The notes below the pieces were generated by a model. It did not search any database, had not been told where the DNA came from, and was given only the letters and a program-made list of their open reading frames with translations. From Gemmatimonadales bacterium UBA4456 (lineage in GTDB: Bacteria; Gemmatimonadota; Gemmatimonadetes; Longimicrobiales; Gaopeijiaceae): a stretch of 64,000 nucleotides of DNA. The position numbers were made by a program, and so were the translations under genes. Of the stretch, positions 54,562 to 64,000 are shown piece by piece (positions within the stretch are counted from its first letter, which is position 1; every line of letters begins with the position of its first letter). The stretch is from contig DGOW01000047.1 of NCBI GenBank assembly GCA_002390225.1, positions 29,433-93,432 of the forward strand, written 5' to 3'.

Positions 54562-54575
54562 ACGAAGGAACTGAC

Positions 54576-55880
54576 ATGAGCGCCACTGGGCGCGGCCCGA
54601 TGGCCGCCTTAGCCGTGATCCTGCTCTGCGCCGCCCCCGTCGCGGCGCAGAGTACGAACCCGCTGCACGGCACGATCGATGAGCTGACGGCAGCCATCAA
54701 CGACCAGGTCGTAGACTGGCGGCGAGATATCCACGCCAACCCCGAGCTCGGCATGCAGGAGTTCCGCACCGCCGGAATCGTGGCCGAGCATCTCGAGTCG
54801 CTTGGGATCGACGTGCAGACTGGCGTCGGCGGTACAGGTGTCGTCGGTGTGCTGAAAGGCGGTCTTCCCGGGCCCGTTGTCGCCCTCAGGGCCGACATGG
54901 ACGGTCTGCCTGTCACGGAGCTCGCCGACGTGCCTTTCGCTTCCAGGGTGACCACGCAGTGGCAGGGCCGTGAGGTCGGCGTGATGCACGCCTGCGGGCA
55001 CGACAACCACGTCGCAATTCTGATGGGGGTCGCAGCAATCCTCAGCGAGATGCGCGACGACCTGCCGGGCACGGTCAAGTTCCTCTTCCAGCCGGCCGAG
55101 GAAGGGCCCGGGGGTGCCGAACCGATGATCGCAGACGGCGCGATGGAGAACCCGAAAGTCGACGCGGTCTTCGGCCTGCACGTCTTCCCTTCCCCAGTCG
55201 GCATGATTTCGTACCGTGAGGGTGGCATGCTCGCGAGCTCGGACGGGCTCCGCATCGTCGTGCGCGGTATCCAGACCCACGGAGCAATGCCCTGGGGCGG
55301 CGTCGACCCGATCGTGACCTCCGCGCAGATCATCAACGGGCTTCAAACGGTCGTCAGCCGGCAGGTCGATCTCACGGACTCGCCAGCCATTGTTACCATC
55401 GGCCAGATCGAAGGCGGCAACCGGGGAAATATCATTCCGGACACGGTGCTCATGATCGGGACCATCCGGACGCTCAACCCCGACACTCGGACACTCGTGC
55501 ACGAGCGGGTCCGTCGTATGGCCGAGAGCATCGCTGCGGCAAATGGGGCGGAGGCGGATGTGACGATCAGCCTTGGTTATCCGGTGACGGTGAACGATCC
55601 GGCTCTGACGCGGCAGATGGTACCGTCGCTCCAGCGGATCGTCGGAGACGGCGCAGTTTCCCAGCCACCGGCAACGGGAGCCGAGGACTTCTCCTACTTC
55701 GCACAGGAAGCCCCGGGACTCTTCATCGGGCTCGGTGTGGGTGCGGACGATCCGACGCTCGTGCACCCGAACCACTCGCCCTACTTCTACGCTGACGAGC
55801 GAGCGCTGCCGATCGGGGTACGGGCGCTCGCGAGCCTGGCCGTCGACTACCTGACGGGGCGGCCGATCTCGGAGGACTGA
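54576..55880 (+). CDS. Secreted M20D amidohydrolase
   Basis: A 434-residue metallo-amidohydrolase of the M20D group (IAA-amino acid, N-acetyl-amino acid and hippurate hydrolases). A Sec signal ends at VAAQ (about 25). Metal and catalytic motifs are RRDIHANPELGMQEF, ALRADMDGLPV, MHACGHDNHVA and FQPAEEGPGG, with the dimerisation-domain histidine in GIQTHGAMPWGGVDP. AAGGAA lies 5 bases before the ATG. Most M20D enzymes are cytosolic; export agrees with the periplasmic amide-degrading theme of this window. A strong terminator follows. Confidence 0.9.
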   Translation: MSATGRGPMAALAVILLCAAPVAAQSTNPLHGTIDELTAAINDQVVDWRRDIHANPELGMQEFRTAGIVAEHLESLGIDVQTGVGGTGVVGVLKGGLPGPVVALRADMDGLPVTELADVPFASRVTTQWQGREVGVMHACGHDNHVAILMGVAAILSEMRDDLPGTVKFLFQPAEEGPGGAEPMIADGAMENPKVDAVFGLHVFPSPVGMISYREGGMLASSDGLRIVVRGIQTHGAMPWGGVDPIVTSAQIINGLQTVVSRQVDLTDSPAIVTIGQIEGGNRGNIIPDTVLMIGTIRTLNPDTRTLVHERVRRMAESIAAANGAEADVTISLGYPVTVNDPALTRQMVPSLQRIVGDGAVSQPPATGAEDFSYFAQEAPGLFIGLGVGADDPTLVHPNHSPYFYADERALPIGVRALASLAVDYLTGRPISED

Positions 55881-55932
55881 GACCCCGGCCCGACCGCCTC
55901 GACTGAGGTGGTCAGGCCACCAGCCAGATGTC

Positions 55933-55968
55933 GAGAGCCCCCGGCCGCAGTCGCGGTCGGGGGCTCTC
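55933..55968. terminator. Strong bidirectional terminator between M20D and thiC genes
   Basis: An 11-bp perfect GC-rich stem (55933-55943 with 55958-55968, GAGAGCCCCCG) has a 14-base loop that can itself nearly pair. It lies 52 bases after the M20D stop and 45 bases beyond the thiC stop, in a convergent gap. Confidence 0.7.
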
Positions 55969-56013
55969 TCATCGGGTACCGAGTCCCGGGGTCGATCCAG
56001 GGTGAGCCTGAGC

Positions 56014-57952
<1,939 letters not shown>

Positions 57953-58138
57953 GCAGTGCAACCTAAGACACCGACTGGCTCGAGCCAAACCGAGGTCAGG
58001 CGGCCTCCCCCGAAGAGCCACCGGTGCGCTGCACTGCACTGCATGGGGCGAAAGTCTCGCAAACTGGCGGACCTGCAGCGGAGCACTAAGGTTAAGATGT
58101 GAGGTACCAGCACGTTTCGTACGATCAGCGGATACCCG

Positions 58139-60553
58139 TTGCCAACTGAGATCGAACGGCTTCAGGCAGCGCTCCCTGAGCGCTACACCCTCGTCCAGGA
58201 GTTGGATCGAGGAGGGATGTCGCGCGTCTATCTGGCTCGTGAATCCCTGCCGGAGCGAGATGTCGCGATCAAGGTGCTCGACGAAGAGCTCTCCGCACGG
58301 CTAGGCCGTGAGCGCTTCGTTCGCGAAGTCGAGGTCACCTCCCGCCTGCAGCACCCGCACATCGTCCCGATCTACGCTGCAGGCGACGCCGGTGGCACCC
58401 TCTTCTACGTGATGCCATACATCGCGGGTCAGAGCCTTCGGGATCGTCTCGATACCGAGGGACTCCTCCCGATCGAGGAGTCGCTGAAGATCACTCACCA
58501 GGTCGCGGACGCGCTCGAGCACGCCCACGGCAAGGGCATTGTCCACCGCGACATCAAGCCGTCGAACATTCTCTTCCAGAGTGGGCACGCGGTGGTCGCC
58601 GACTTCGGTATCGCGCGGGCTCTGCGCGCGGCGGAAAGCGGCGGCGAGTTCACGCAGAGTGGACTACCGATCGGCACGCCCGACTACATGAGTCCGGAGC
58701 AGGCGGGGGGCGAGGAGGCGATCGACGGACGGACGGATACCTATGCCCTGGCCTGCGTCCTCTACGAAATGCTCGCCGGTCAGCCCCCGTTCCACAGCCG
58801 AACGGCGCAGGCAACGCTCGCGCGCCATCTGACGGACACCATGCCGTCGCTGCGTTCGATTCGTTCGTCAGTTCCGCGGCCACTCGAGCAGGTCATCGCC
58901 CAGGCTCTCGCCAAATCTCCGGTAGACCGACCCAAAGCGGTCACACACTTCGCGGACGCGCTCCTCGTTGCGAACCGAACTGGTGCCCTGAGGGTGGACA
59001 ACGGCCAGGGCCGGGCAAAGTGGCTGACCATGCCCATGCGCGTGGCCGCAGGCCTCATGCTGATCGCGGCCATGGGCCTGGCGATTCAGTTCTGGGCCGC
59101 GACGGCATCGGCTGACGGCCTCTACGAGTCGTCCGTCGCCGTGACTCCGTTCGAAAATCGAACGGGTGACGAGAGCTTCGACCTGCTCGGCTTGTCCATG
59201 GCCGAGGAGGTCATCGCCCGTCTGACTACGGTGCGGGAGGTCGAAGTCCAGGACATGTTCTCGGCCTCCTCTGCCATGAATGACAGCACGGGGACGAGGG
59301 ACCTCCTCAAGTCGCTCGGCGTCCAGCATTGGCTTCGCGGTTACATCGAGCGCAGTGGGACACAGCTGGTCGTAAGCGTCCTGGAGTCCAACGCCGAAGG
59401 GATCCTGTTTCCACGGGAGCAGTACTTCGTGGACCTTGAGGATCTTGACCGTGAGCAGGTCCGCGTGGCGAACGAGATGGCCCTCGACTTTCTGGAAGGT
59501 GTCGGTCTCGAGGACCGTTTCGATCCCGGGGGGTCGGTCATCGGCCCCGGTCGTGACGCGTACCTGGCAGGCAACACCGCCCTCGGCGGTCGTACTCCGG
59601 ACGGCATGCGCGAAGCGGTGGAGCGATTCCGCGAGGCGATCGGACTCGAGCCGCGGTCAGCCGCCGCACTCTCAGCGCTGTCCTCGGCCTTCGCACTCAC
59701 CCTGTATTACAAGTACGACATCGGGATCTCACCGTACGAACTGGCTGCTCGCTCGCTCGCCGCAGCCGACGCGGCCATCGAGGCCGACCCACGTGCTGCG
59801 AACGGCTACTCGGCACGGGGATACATCCGGGCACTGCTTGGACTCGACCTCGAGGGCGCCGCCGCAGATTTCGATCAGGCCGAGGCCCTGGCGCCCAACG
59901 CTCCGAACGGTCCCAGCTGGTCCGCTCGAATTCTGGCCGGACAGGGCCGAATCGACGAGGCGTTCGCGGAGGCGGAACGGGCCCGCGACCTGGATCCACT
60001 CCAGGCAGGCCGTCGCACCGCCCTTGCCTCCCTCGGCTTCCAACTCGGTCGCTACGATGTCGCGATCGCCGAGGCGCGCGAAGCGTATCGATTGGAAGAC
60101 CAGCTTCTGCTCGCGAAGGCTTTTGAAGGTCGGGCACTCGCCATGACAGGACAGCCGGAGGAGTGCCTTCAGATCGAGTTCGGCGTTTACGATCTCGTCG
60201 AGGCACTCTGTCTGTATGCCGCCGGGCGGTCCGAAGAAGCGCGCCAGATGGTCGAGCGCGCTGAGAGACAGCTCGAGACCGTGGGGAGCCCGAACCCCGA
60301 CTATACCGCCGAGCTGCGCGCCCAGGACCTAGCCAGCTACTACGGTATGATCGGTGACGCCGTCGACGCGACGAGGTGGCTCGAGTTCGCGTTCGACCTT
60401 TCTCCCGCGGGTGTCGATACGCGAATCCTCGGCTCGGCACTCTTCGAGCCGGTAGAGAACGATCCACGATTCTCGTCGGCAGTGGATGCCACCTCTCTCA
60501 CCGCGCTCGAACGAGTTGTCGAGATGCGCAGGACGATCCGCAGCCCATTCTGA
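58139..60553 (+). CDS. Transmembrane Ser/Thr protein kinase with TolB-like and TPR region
   Basis: An 804-residue Hanks-type kinase. Kinase motifs: glycine loop LDRGGMSRVYLA (23-33), K45 in VAIK, HRDIKPSN (136-143), DFG (155-157) and SPEQA (185-189). A membrane helix lies at about 300-320, followed by a TolB-like segment (VAVTPFENRTGDESFDLLGLSMAEEV, split around 333-360), then TPR-like helices (about 480-790) outside the membrane or at its surface. The start is a TTG at 58139; no other start exists after the in-frame stop at 58100. The family is typical of Gemmatimonadota and Acidobacteria. Ligand and targets are unknown. Confidence 0.9.
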   Translation: MPTEIERLQAALPERYTLVQELDRGGMSRVYLARESLPERDVAIKVLDEELSARLGRERFVREVEVTSRLQHPHIVPIYAAGDAGGTLFYVMPYIAGQSLRDRLDTEGLLPIEESLKITHQVADALEHAHGKGIVHRDIKPSNILFQSGHAVVADFGIARALRAAESGGEFTQSGLPIGTPDYMSPEQAGGEEAIDGRTDTYALACVLYEMLAGQPPFHSRTAQATLARHLTDTMPSLRSIRSSVPRPLEQVIAQALAKSPVDRPKAVTHFADALLVANRTGALRVDNGQGRAKWLTMPMRVAAGLMLIAAMGLAIQFWAATASADGLYESSVAVTPFENRTGDESFDLLGLSMAEEVIARLTTVREVEVQDMFSASSAMNDSTGTRDLLKSLGVQHWLRGYIERSGTQLVVSVLESNAEGILFPREQYFVDLEDLDREQVRVANEMALDFLEGVGLEDRFDPGGSVIGPGRDAYLAGNTALGGRTPDGMREAVERFREAIGLEPRSAAALSALSSAFALTLYYKYDIGISPYELAARSLAAADAAIEADPRAANGYSARGYIRALLGLDLEGAAADFDQAEALAPNAPNGPSWSARILAGQGRIDEAFAEAERARDLDPLQAGRRTALASLGFQLGRYDVAIAEAREAYRLEDQLLLAKAFEGRALAMTGQPEECLQIEFGVYDLVEALCLYAAGRSEEARQMVERAERQLETVGSPNPDYTAELRAQDLASYYGMIGDAVDATRWLEFAFDLSPAGVDTRILGSALFEPVENDPRFSSAVDATSLTALERVVEMRRTIRSPF

Positions 60554-60588
60554 GGATCTTCCTGACGAACCTCCCGGTACGATTGAGC

Positions 60589-61059
60589 ATGAACCGTCTC
60601 GCACCCGTACTCGCACTCGTCACCGGCGTTTTTCTGACCACAGCCCTGGACGCTTCGGCCCAAGATCGCGCAGGCGTCACTGACGTGCTGTCCGGCATGC
60701 AGAGCGGTGGCGGATGGGTCAGGATTCCTATCGTGGCAGGGCAAGGCAGCTTCAGTACTGTCCGAGTACCGATGCTGGCACTCACGATCGCCGGGTGCGT
60801 CAACGTCTGGCACGGTCACTCCGGTACGTGGGCGATCGAGGCTCGCGAGCAGGTCCTGGGATCAGTACTGCGGGTCGAAGCGGAGCCCGGCGCCGGTGTA
60901 CCGTTCGAGCACAACTTCGGGATGCAGGCTCAGGTCGACATCGACTTCCGCTGGAGCGAAGCCCGCGATACGACACTGGTGTTATGGGTAGGCGTTGATC
61001 TCGCGGGTGAGGGCGGCGAGTCGGTCTGCGAGCCCGACTACGGAGACGACGGCCCCTGA
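60589..61059 (+). CDS. Small secreted protein of unknown function
   Basis: A 156-residue protein with a Sec signal (about 1-25, ending ASAQ). The mature part is strand-rich, with two cysteines (TIAGCVNV and SVCEPD) and alternating patterns such as STVRVPMLALTI and VDIDFRW that suggest a beta-sandwich. The start ATG at 60589 is 35 bases after the kinase stop, so both may share a transcript; an upstream in-frame start inside the kinase gene has no support. I do not recognise the family. It is convergent with the gene at 61081. Confidence 0.6.
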   Translation: MNRLAPVLALVTGVFLTTALDASAQDRAGVTDVLSGMQSGGGWVRIPIVAGQGSFSTVRVPMLALTIAGCVNVWHGHSGTWAIEAREQVLGSVLRVEAEPGAGVPFEHNFGMQAQVDIDFRWSEARDTTLVLWVGVDLAGEGGESVCEPDYGDDGP

Positions 61060-61080
61060 GGGCCACCGCCTCCGCTGGGA

Positions 61081-61401
61081 TCAAAGTCCGCCCGAGGAGG
61101 CCGAGCGCTTCAAGGTGACCTGAATCTCGTCACCATCCCCCCCGACAATCACATCCATCCGTTCGACGTCCTCGGGGTGGATGTCCTCGAGCGAGGAGAC
61201 TCGCTCTCCGTCGACGAACATCTTCGCGTTGCTCATGTCCGAAAGGTCGGATCCACTGAGGCGAAGGCGCCCCTTTGTACCGAACTCCACCTCACGGCTC
61301 AGCTCGGCGACTGATGCTCCAGCAGGAATCGACGGAGCACTCATGGCGACGAATGGCGCAAGAGGAGCAGCCACGATAGGGCTCGCCGCAGACTCCGTCA
61401 C
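61081..61401 (-). CDS. Small protein with a plug-like motif
   Basis: A 106-residue protein starting at GTG, 7 bases behind the lipoprotein stop. The first 30 residues are Ala/Pro/Ser-rich. The second half, KMFVDGERVSSLEDIHPEDVERMDVI, resembles the DG...I.P.DIE.I.V segment found in TonB-receptor plugs and in M56/BlaR1-type proteins, followed by a strand IQVTLKR. No membrane segment is present. It is the last gene of a three-gene minus-strand operon. Function unknown; the weak motif similarity is the only hint. Confidence 0.5.
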   Translation of the reverse strand: MTESAASPIVAAPLAPFVAMSAPSIPAGASVAELSREVEFGTKGRLRLSGSDLSDMSNAKMFVDGERVSSLEDIHPEDVERMDVIVGGDGDEIQVTLKRSASSGGL

Positions 61402-61408
61402 CGGTCAG

Positions 61409-62455
61409 TCAGCGAACCTCGACCACGGTGACCCTGGAAAACGGATCCTGGCTCACCAGATAGAGCCGTGGCCCCTGCGCGCCGAGCACGAGCGGGAGGT
61501 CTCGTGTACGCGCGACCTCGACACCATCGTAGAGTCGAAGCAACCGAGACTCGAAGACCTCTACATCCCCCTCTTCGGGGATCTCCCGGGTGCGGACCTC
61601 GTGCTGCACCAGCACCATCGATTCACCCCAGGACACCAAGGAACGGAGCAGGAACGAGCCCTCTTCCGCATCGAATCCACGGCCGAGCCCGATCCCATCG
61701 TCACTGTAGACGAGGATCGGGTTGAAGTCATCGAAGCCACGGCTCCAGACTTCGTTCCCGTCCATATCGTGAAGCCGCACCAGCGACTGGACGAAGCCGA
61801 CGTCGAGTACGCCTGCAGGCGTACACAGCAACGCGGACGGCGTAAGCTCTTCGGTCGCGATCTCTTTCAACTCCGGCCCCAGCGACTCCGCGCCAACGAC
61901 CGCGGGCGCGGCACCGAACGAGCGGACTGGTCCTTCCGGACCCAGTTCGTGGATGATCTGGTCGTTCATCCAGTAGCTGATGAAGGTGCGATCACCCGAA
62001 GCGCAGAAGCCGGTCTCACCGAAGGCGAAGGCTCGCCAACGTTCCTCGAACTCGATGGTGGCCGCATCAACGTCGAAGCTCGAGACCCAGGAGCTGCCCG
62101 GGTCCCAGACCATGAGTTCACCCGGCTCACTCCAGGCGATTCCGGACGGCCGATCAAGATGACCCTCCTCCAGACCCGTGTCGTCCAGCGACGAGAGGTG
62201 CTGGCCGCCGATGTCATACATGTGGATGACCGGCCCACCCAGATCCAGCACCGCGAGACGCCCGTCCCGGTCCGCCTCGATATCCCAGATGCCCTGAAAC
62301 GTCTCGAATGCAGCACCTGTGGCTGCGCCGATCTCGACGATTGTGTCCAGCTCGAGTCCCTCAAACGACGTGGGAAATTCGGAGGCGGCGTCTCCGCAGG
62401 CGCTCAGGCTCAGACTACCCAGAGCAGCCAGTCCCACCCACGCCCAAGGCGTCAA
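61409..62455 (-). CDS. Lipoprotein with predicted six-bladed beta-propeller
   Basis: A 348-residue lipoprotein; the lipobox is LSAC near residue 20. The chain shows repeated NHL/6-bladed blade patterns: GIWDIEADRDGRLAVLDLGG, then PSGIAWSEPGELMVWD and later GAQGPRLYLVSQD. These domains usually bind ligands or other proteins rather than catalyse. The start is a TTG at 62455 that overlaps the upstream stop (TTGA), supporting translational coupling. It resembles the protein at 1402-2445 in overall plan. Confidence 0.75.
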   Translation of the reverse strand: MTPWAWVGLAALGSLSLSACGDAASEFPTSFEGLELDTIVEIGAATGAAFETFQGIWDIEADRDGRLAVLDLGGPVIHMYDIGGQHLSSLDDTGLEEGHLDRPSGIAWSEPGELMVWDPGSSWVSSFDVDAATIEFEERWRAFAFGETGFCASGDRTFISYWMNDQIIHELGPEGPVRSFGAAPAVVGAESLGPELKEIATEELTPSALLCTPAGVLDVGFVQSLVRLHDMDGNEVWSRGFDDFNPILVYSDDGIGLGRGFDAEEGSFLLRSLVSWGESMVLVQHEVRTREIPEEGDVEVFESRLLRLYDGVEVARTRDLPLVLGAQGPRLYLVSQDPFSRVTVVEVR

Positions 62456-63540
62456 TTCCGACTCCGTGGCATGCCCGGAATGGTGAGCCCGGGACCGCCT
62501 GCACCACCGCTGAGGTGGGCCGCGTGGCCGTCCACGTTCAGCTCACTTTCCGTCATGACGGAAAGAGGATAGCCGCCCTGAAAGAAGATCCCGTGGCGGA
62601 GTGCCATGATTTCCCACTCGTCCTGATCAGTGACTGCGAGTTCCGGATCCATGAAGAAGTCGGTCGTCGCCGTGATCGCCCCCGTGACGTCCGGCGTGGT
62701 CGGGGCTGCAAGCACGTCGGACAGCACCTCGAGATACAGGCTCAAATTGTCCCAGATCATCGCCGCTTCCGGACTGAGCCAGATCAGGCCGGGTGCGATC
62801 GCTGGTGCGAGCGGGATCTCGCTCGGGAAGAACTCGGGCGGTTCGCCATATGTGAGCTTCGAGAGGTAGCGATTCGTGACCGTCTCGATCCCCACTATGC
62901 GTTCCAGCCCCGGATCGATATCCGTCAGGGGCTCCGTGACGGCCAGCCGAAACCAGTGGCCGGCCCAGATGAAACCGTCGAGGTCGGCGTACCCCGTCCG
63001 GAAGTCGAAGGCATAGGCATGGTCATACAGGATATCCATGTTCTTGGGCTCGCTGGTCAGCGCGGCTTCGGGCCGGCTCCTGTAGAGCCCAACGGCGTCG
63101 GCCAGCGCCGCTCGGGGATCGGGGAGGTCCTGATCCGAGAGGATCGAGACGATCTCCCGCTGGAACGCCTGCCCCCATCGAATGATCCCGGCGGCCCGAG
63201 GCCCAAGCCCATCGAAACCAGAATCTGCATCGTCAACGTCCTGAGACGTTCCTTCGCCCTGCACCAGGAAGGTCAGGCGATCGACCATGTCGAACTCGAA
63301 GCCGAAGGTCGGAAGATCGGAGCCACTGGCCCGAACGGCTTCCCCCTCCGTCGCCAGTCCGTGGAGGAGCACGCCATGCGCACGGTCCAGACGATCCAGC
63401 ATCTCCAGCACATCCGGATGTTGCTCTCGGAGCGTCTCAGCCTCCCCAAGCGTGCTGTGCTTCTGAGCCTCGAGCGAGGGCGTTACCCAGAGGGTGAACG
63501 CACCAAGCAAAAGGAACATGCGCCTGGGACCTGGACTCAT
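62452..63540 (-). CDS. Secreted protein of unknown function
   Basis: A 362-residue protein from the ATG at 63540, with a Sec signal (FLLLGAFTLWV core, ending LEAQ). Longer in-frame starts up to 63804 would overlap the divergent CopC gene and add low-quality sequence; an ATG at 63519 is also possible. The mature chain is acidic and mostly helical, with LREQHPDVLEMLDRLDRAHG near the start, EPKNMDILYDHAYAFDF in the middle, and a Gly-rich end (LSGGAGGPGLTIPG). No family is recognised. It is first in the operon with the propeller lipoprotein and the plug-like protein. Confidence 0.6.
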   Translation of the reverse strand: MSPGPRRMFLLLGAFTLWVTPSLEAQKHSTLGEAETLREQHPDVLEMLDRLDRAHGVLLHGLATEGEAVRASGSDLPTFGFEFDMVDRLTFLVQGEGTSQDVDDADSGFDGLGPRAAGIIRWGQAFQREIVSILSDQDLPDPRAALADAVGLYRSRPEAALTSEPKNMDILYDHAYAFDFRTGYADLDGFIWAGHWFRLAVTEPLTDIDPGLERIVGIETVTNRYLSKLTYGEPPEFFPSEIPLAPAIAPGLIWLSPEAAMIWDNLSLYLEVLSDVLAAPTTPDVTGAITATTDFFMDPELAVTDQDEWEIMALRHGIFFQGGYPLSVMTESELNVDGHAAHLSGGAGGPGLTIPGMPRSRN

Positions 63541-63589
63541 AGCTGTACTGGGTCGTCGTGAGGGCTTGTTGCTCGGGAGGCTCAATCCC

Positions 63590-64000
63590 ATGATGGCAAA
63601 GGTGATTCGAAGCAGCAACCAGGTCCTCCGAAGCAGAGGTAGAATGATTCGTACAGCTCCATGGAGTAAGAAGTTCGGCGCGTTCGGGATGTTCTCCGTA
63701 GGCGTTTCGCTGCTGGGTGCGGCGGATCCGTCCGAGGCGGTCTCAGCGGCCATCGAGGACGTCTCCGCTGCGGCCCCGATCGTGAGCGCCATGCCGCACA
63801 TCACGCTCGAGGCCTCGCTCCCGGAAGATGATCAGACGGTTAGCAACGAGGTCAGTGAGGTGCGCCTCTTCTTCTCAGATGCGCCCCTCATGCGTGGCGC
63901 CTCCATTCGGGTGGTCAATGCCTCTCGTCGGCTGGTTCGAAGCAGTCCACCGGAGGCCGATGCAACTGACCCCAGACAGCTGTCGGTACAGATGGATCCA
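63590..64000 (+). CDS. CopC-domain protein, 3' truncated by the window edge
   Basis: The frame is open to the right edge (137 codons). GGGAGG lies 9 bases before the ATG at 63590; an internal ATG at 63644 is an alternative. After a basic start and a hydrophobic helix (FGAFGMFSVGVSLLGAA, about 32-48) comes an Ala/Glu-rich linker, and from about residue 67 a CopC-like beta domain: PHITLEASLPEDDQTVS, then VRLFFSDAPLMRGASIRVV. CopC proteins bind copper in the periplasm, often fused to or beside CopD. The C-terminus and partners are outside the window. Confidence 0.7.
   Translation, partial: MMAKVIRSSNQVLRSRGRMIRTAPWSKKFGAFGMFSVGVSLLGAADPSEAVSAAIEDVSAAAPIVSAMPHITLEASLPEDDQTVSNEVSEVRLFFSDAPLMRGASIRVVNASRRLVRSSPPEADATDPRQLSVQMDP

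Noticed and set aside
54316..54575. A glycine riboswitch before the threonine/glycine genes
   Set aside because: The region was inspected because of tdh-kbl, but no glycine aptamer core could be recognised.
62308..63561. 417-codon plus-strand frame opposite the unknown secreted protein
   Set aside because: The minus-strand frame has a signal peptide, a coupled downstream gene and normal protein composition; the plus-strand translation does not.

Overview
The window is a high-GC bacterial chromosome segment with dense, mostly minus-strand gene packing. The gene complement is that of a Gram-negative cell with an outer membrane: TamA and TamB homologues, Lgt, lipoproteins, and periplasmic hydrolases with Sec or Tat signals. 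A Ser/Thr kinase with a TolB-like/TPR extracytoplasmic part, many secreted peptidases and amidases, and six-bladed-propeller-like lipoproteins together suggest Gemmatimonadota. That assignment is inference from family content; no rRNA gene is present to confirm it. No tRNA, rRNA, IS element, prophage or CRISPR array was seen.

Layout. Positions 1-7198 carry a truncated M14 carboxypeptidase, three small or lipoprotein genes, a minus-strand operon (D-amino acid aminotransferase, asparaginase, MBL-fold lipoprotein) and a YbjN-PspA pair. uvrA lies at 7421-10360. From 33692 down to 10472 runs an almost gapless minus-strand gene string: yebC-ruvC-ruvA-ruvB-queA-tgt-yajC-def-fmt-thiE-thiS-thiG-rsmB-PASTA protein-TlpA-YbbR protein-tsaD-lgt-phosphoesterase-small membrane protein-tamA-tamB-htpX, ending at a hairpin. 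It joins recombination, tRNA modification, translation, thiazole synthesis and envelope biogenesis, and many junctions are NTGA or TGATG overlaps. The best reading of rsmB starts at CTG.

From 48077 down to 33955 lies an accessory, mostly degradative block: S9 peptidase, an AbgB-like M20 hydrolase, a methyltransferase/FAD reductase/type III polyketide synthase operon, a Tat-type amidase, a second AbgB-like hydrolase, a second amidase and an outer-membrane protein. Divergently, at 48235-50715, sit a PQQ dehydrogenase lipoprotein and a cytochrome c'. Next come threonine catabolism genes (tdh-kbl) with an M19 dipeptidase-like protein whose metal site looks degenerate, then a secreted M20D amidohydrolase.

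From 56014 to the end are thiC under a TPP riboswitch, the Ser/Thr kinase, a small secreted protein, a three-gene minus-strand operon of unknown function, and at the right edge the start of a CopC-domain gene. The overall picture is a heterotroph living on peptides, amides and amino acids. The most unusual items are the alternative-start coupling in the long operon, the split control of thiamine synthesis, the PKS operon between paralogous hydrolases, and the degenerate dipeptidase.
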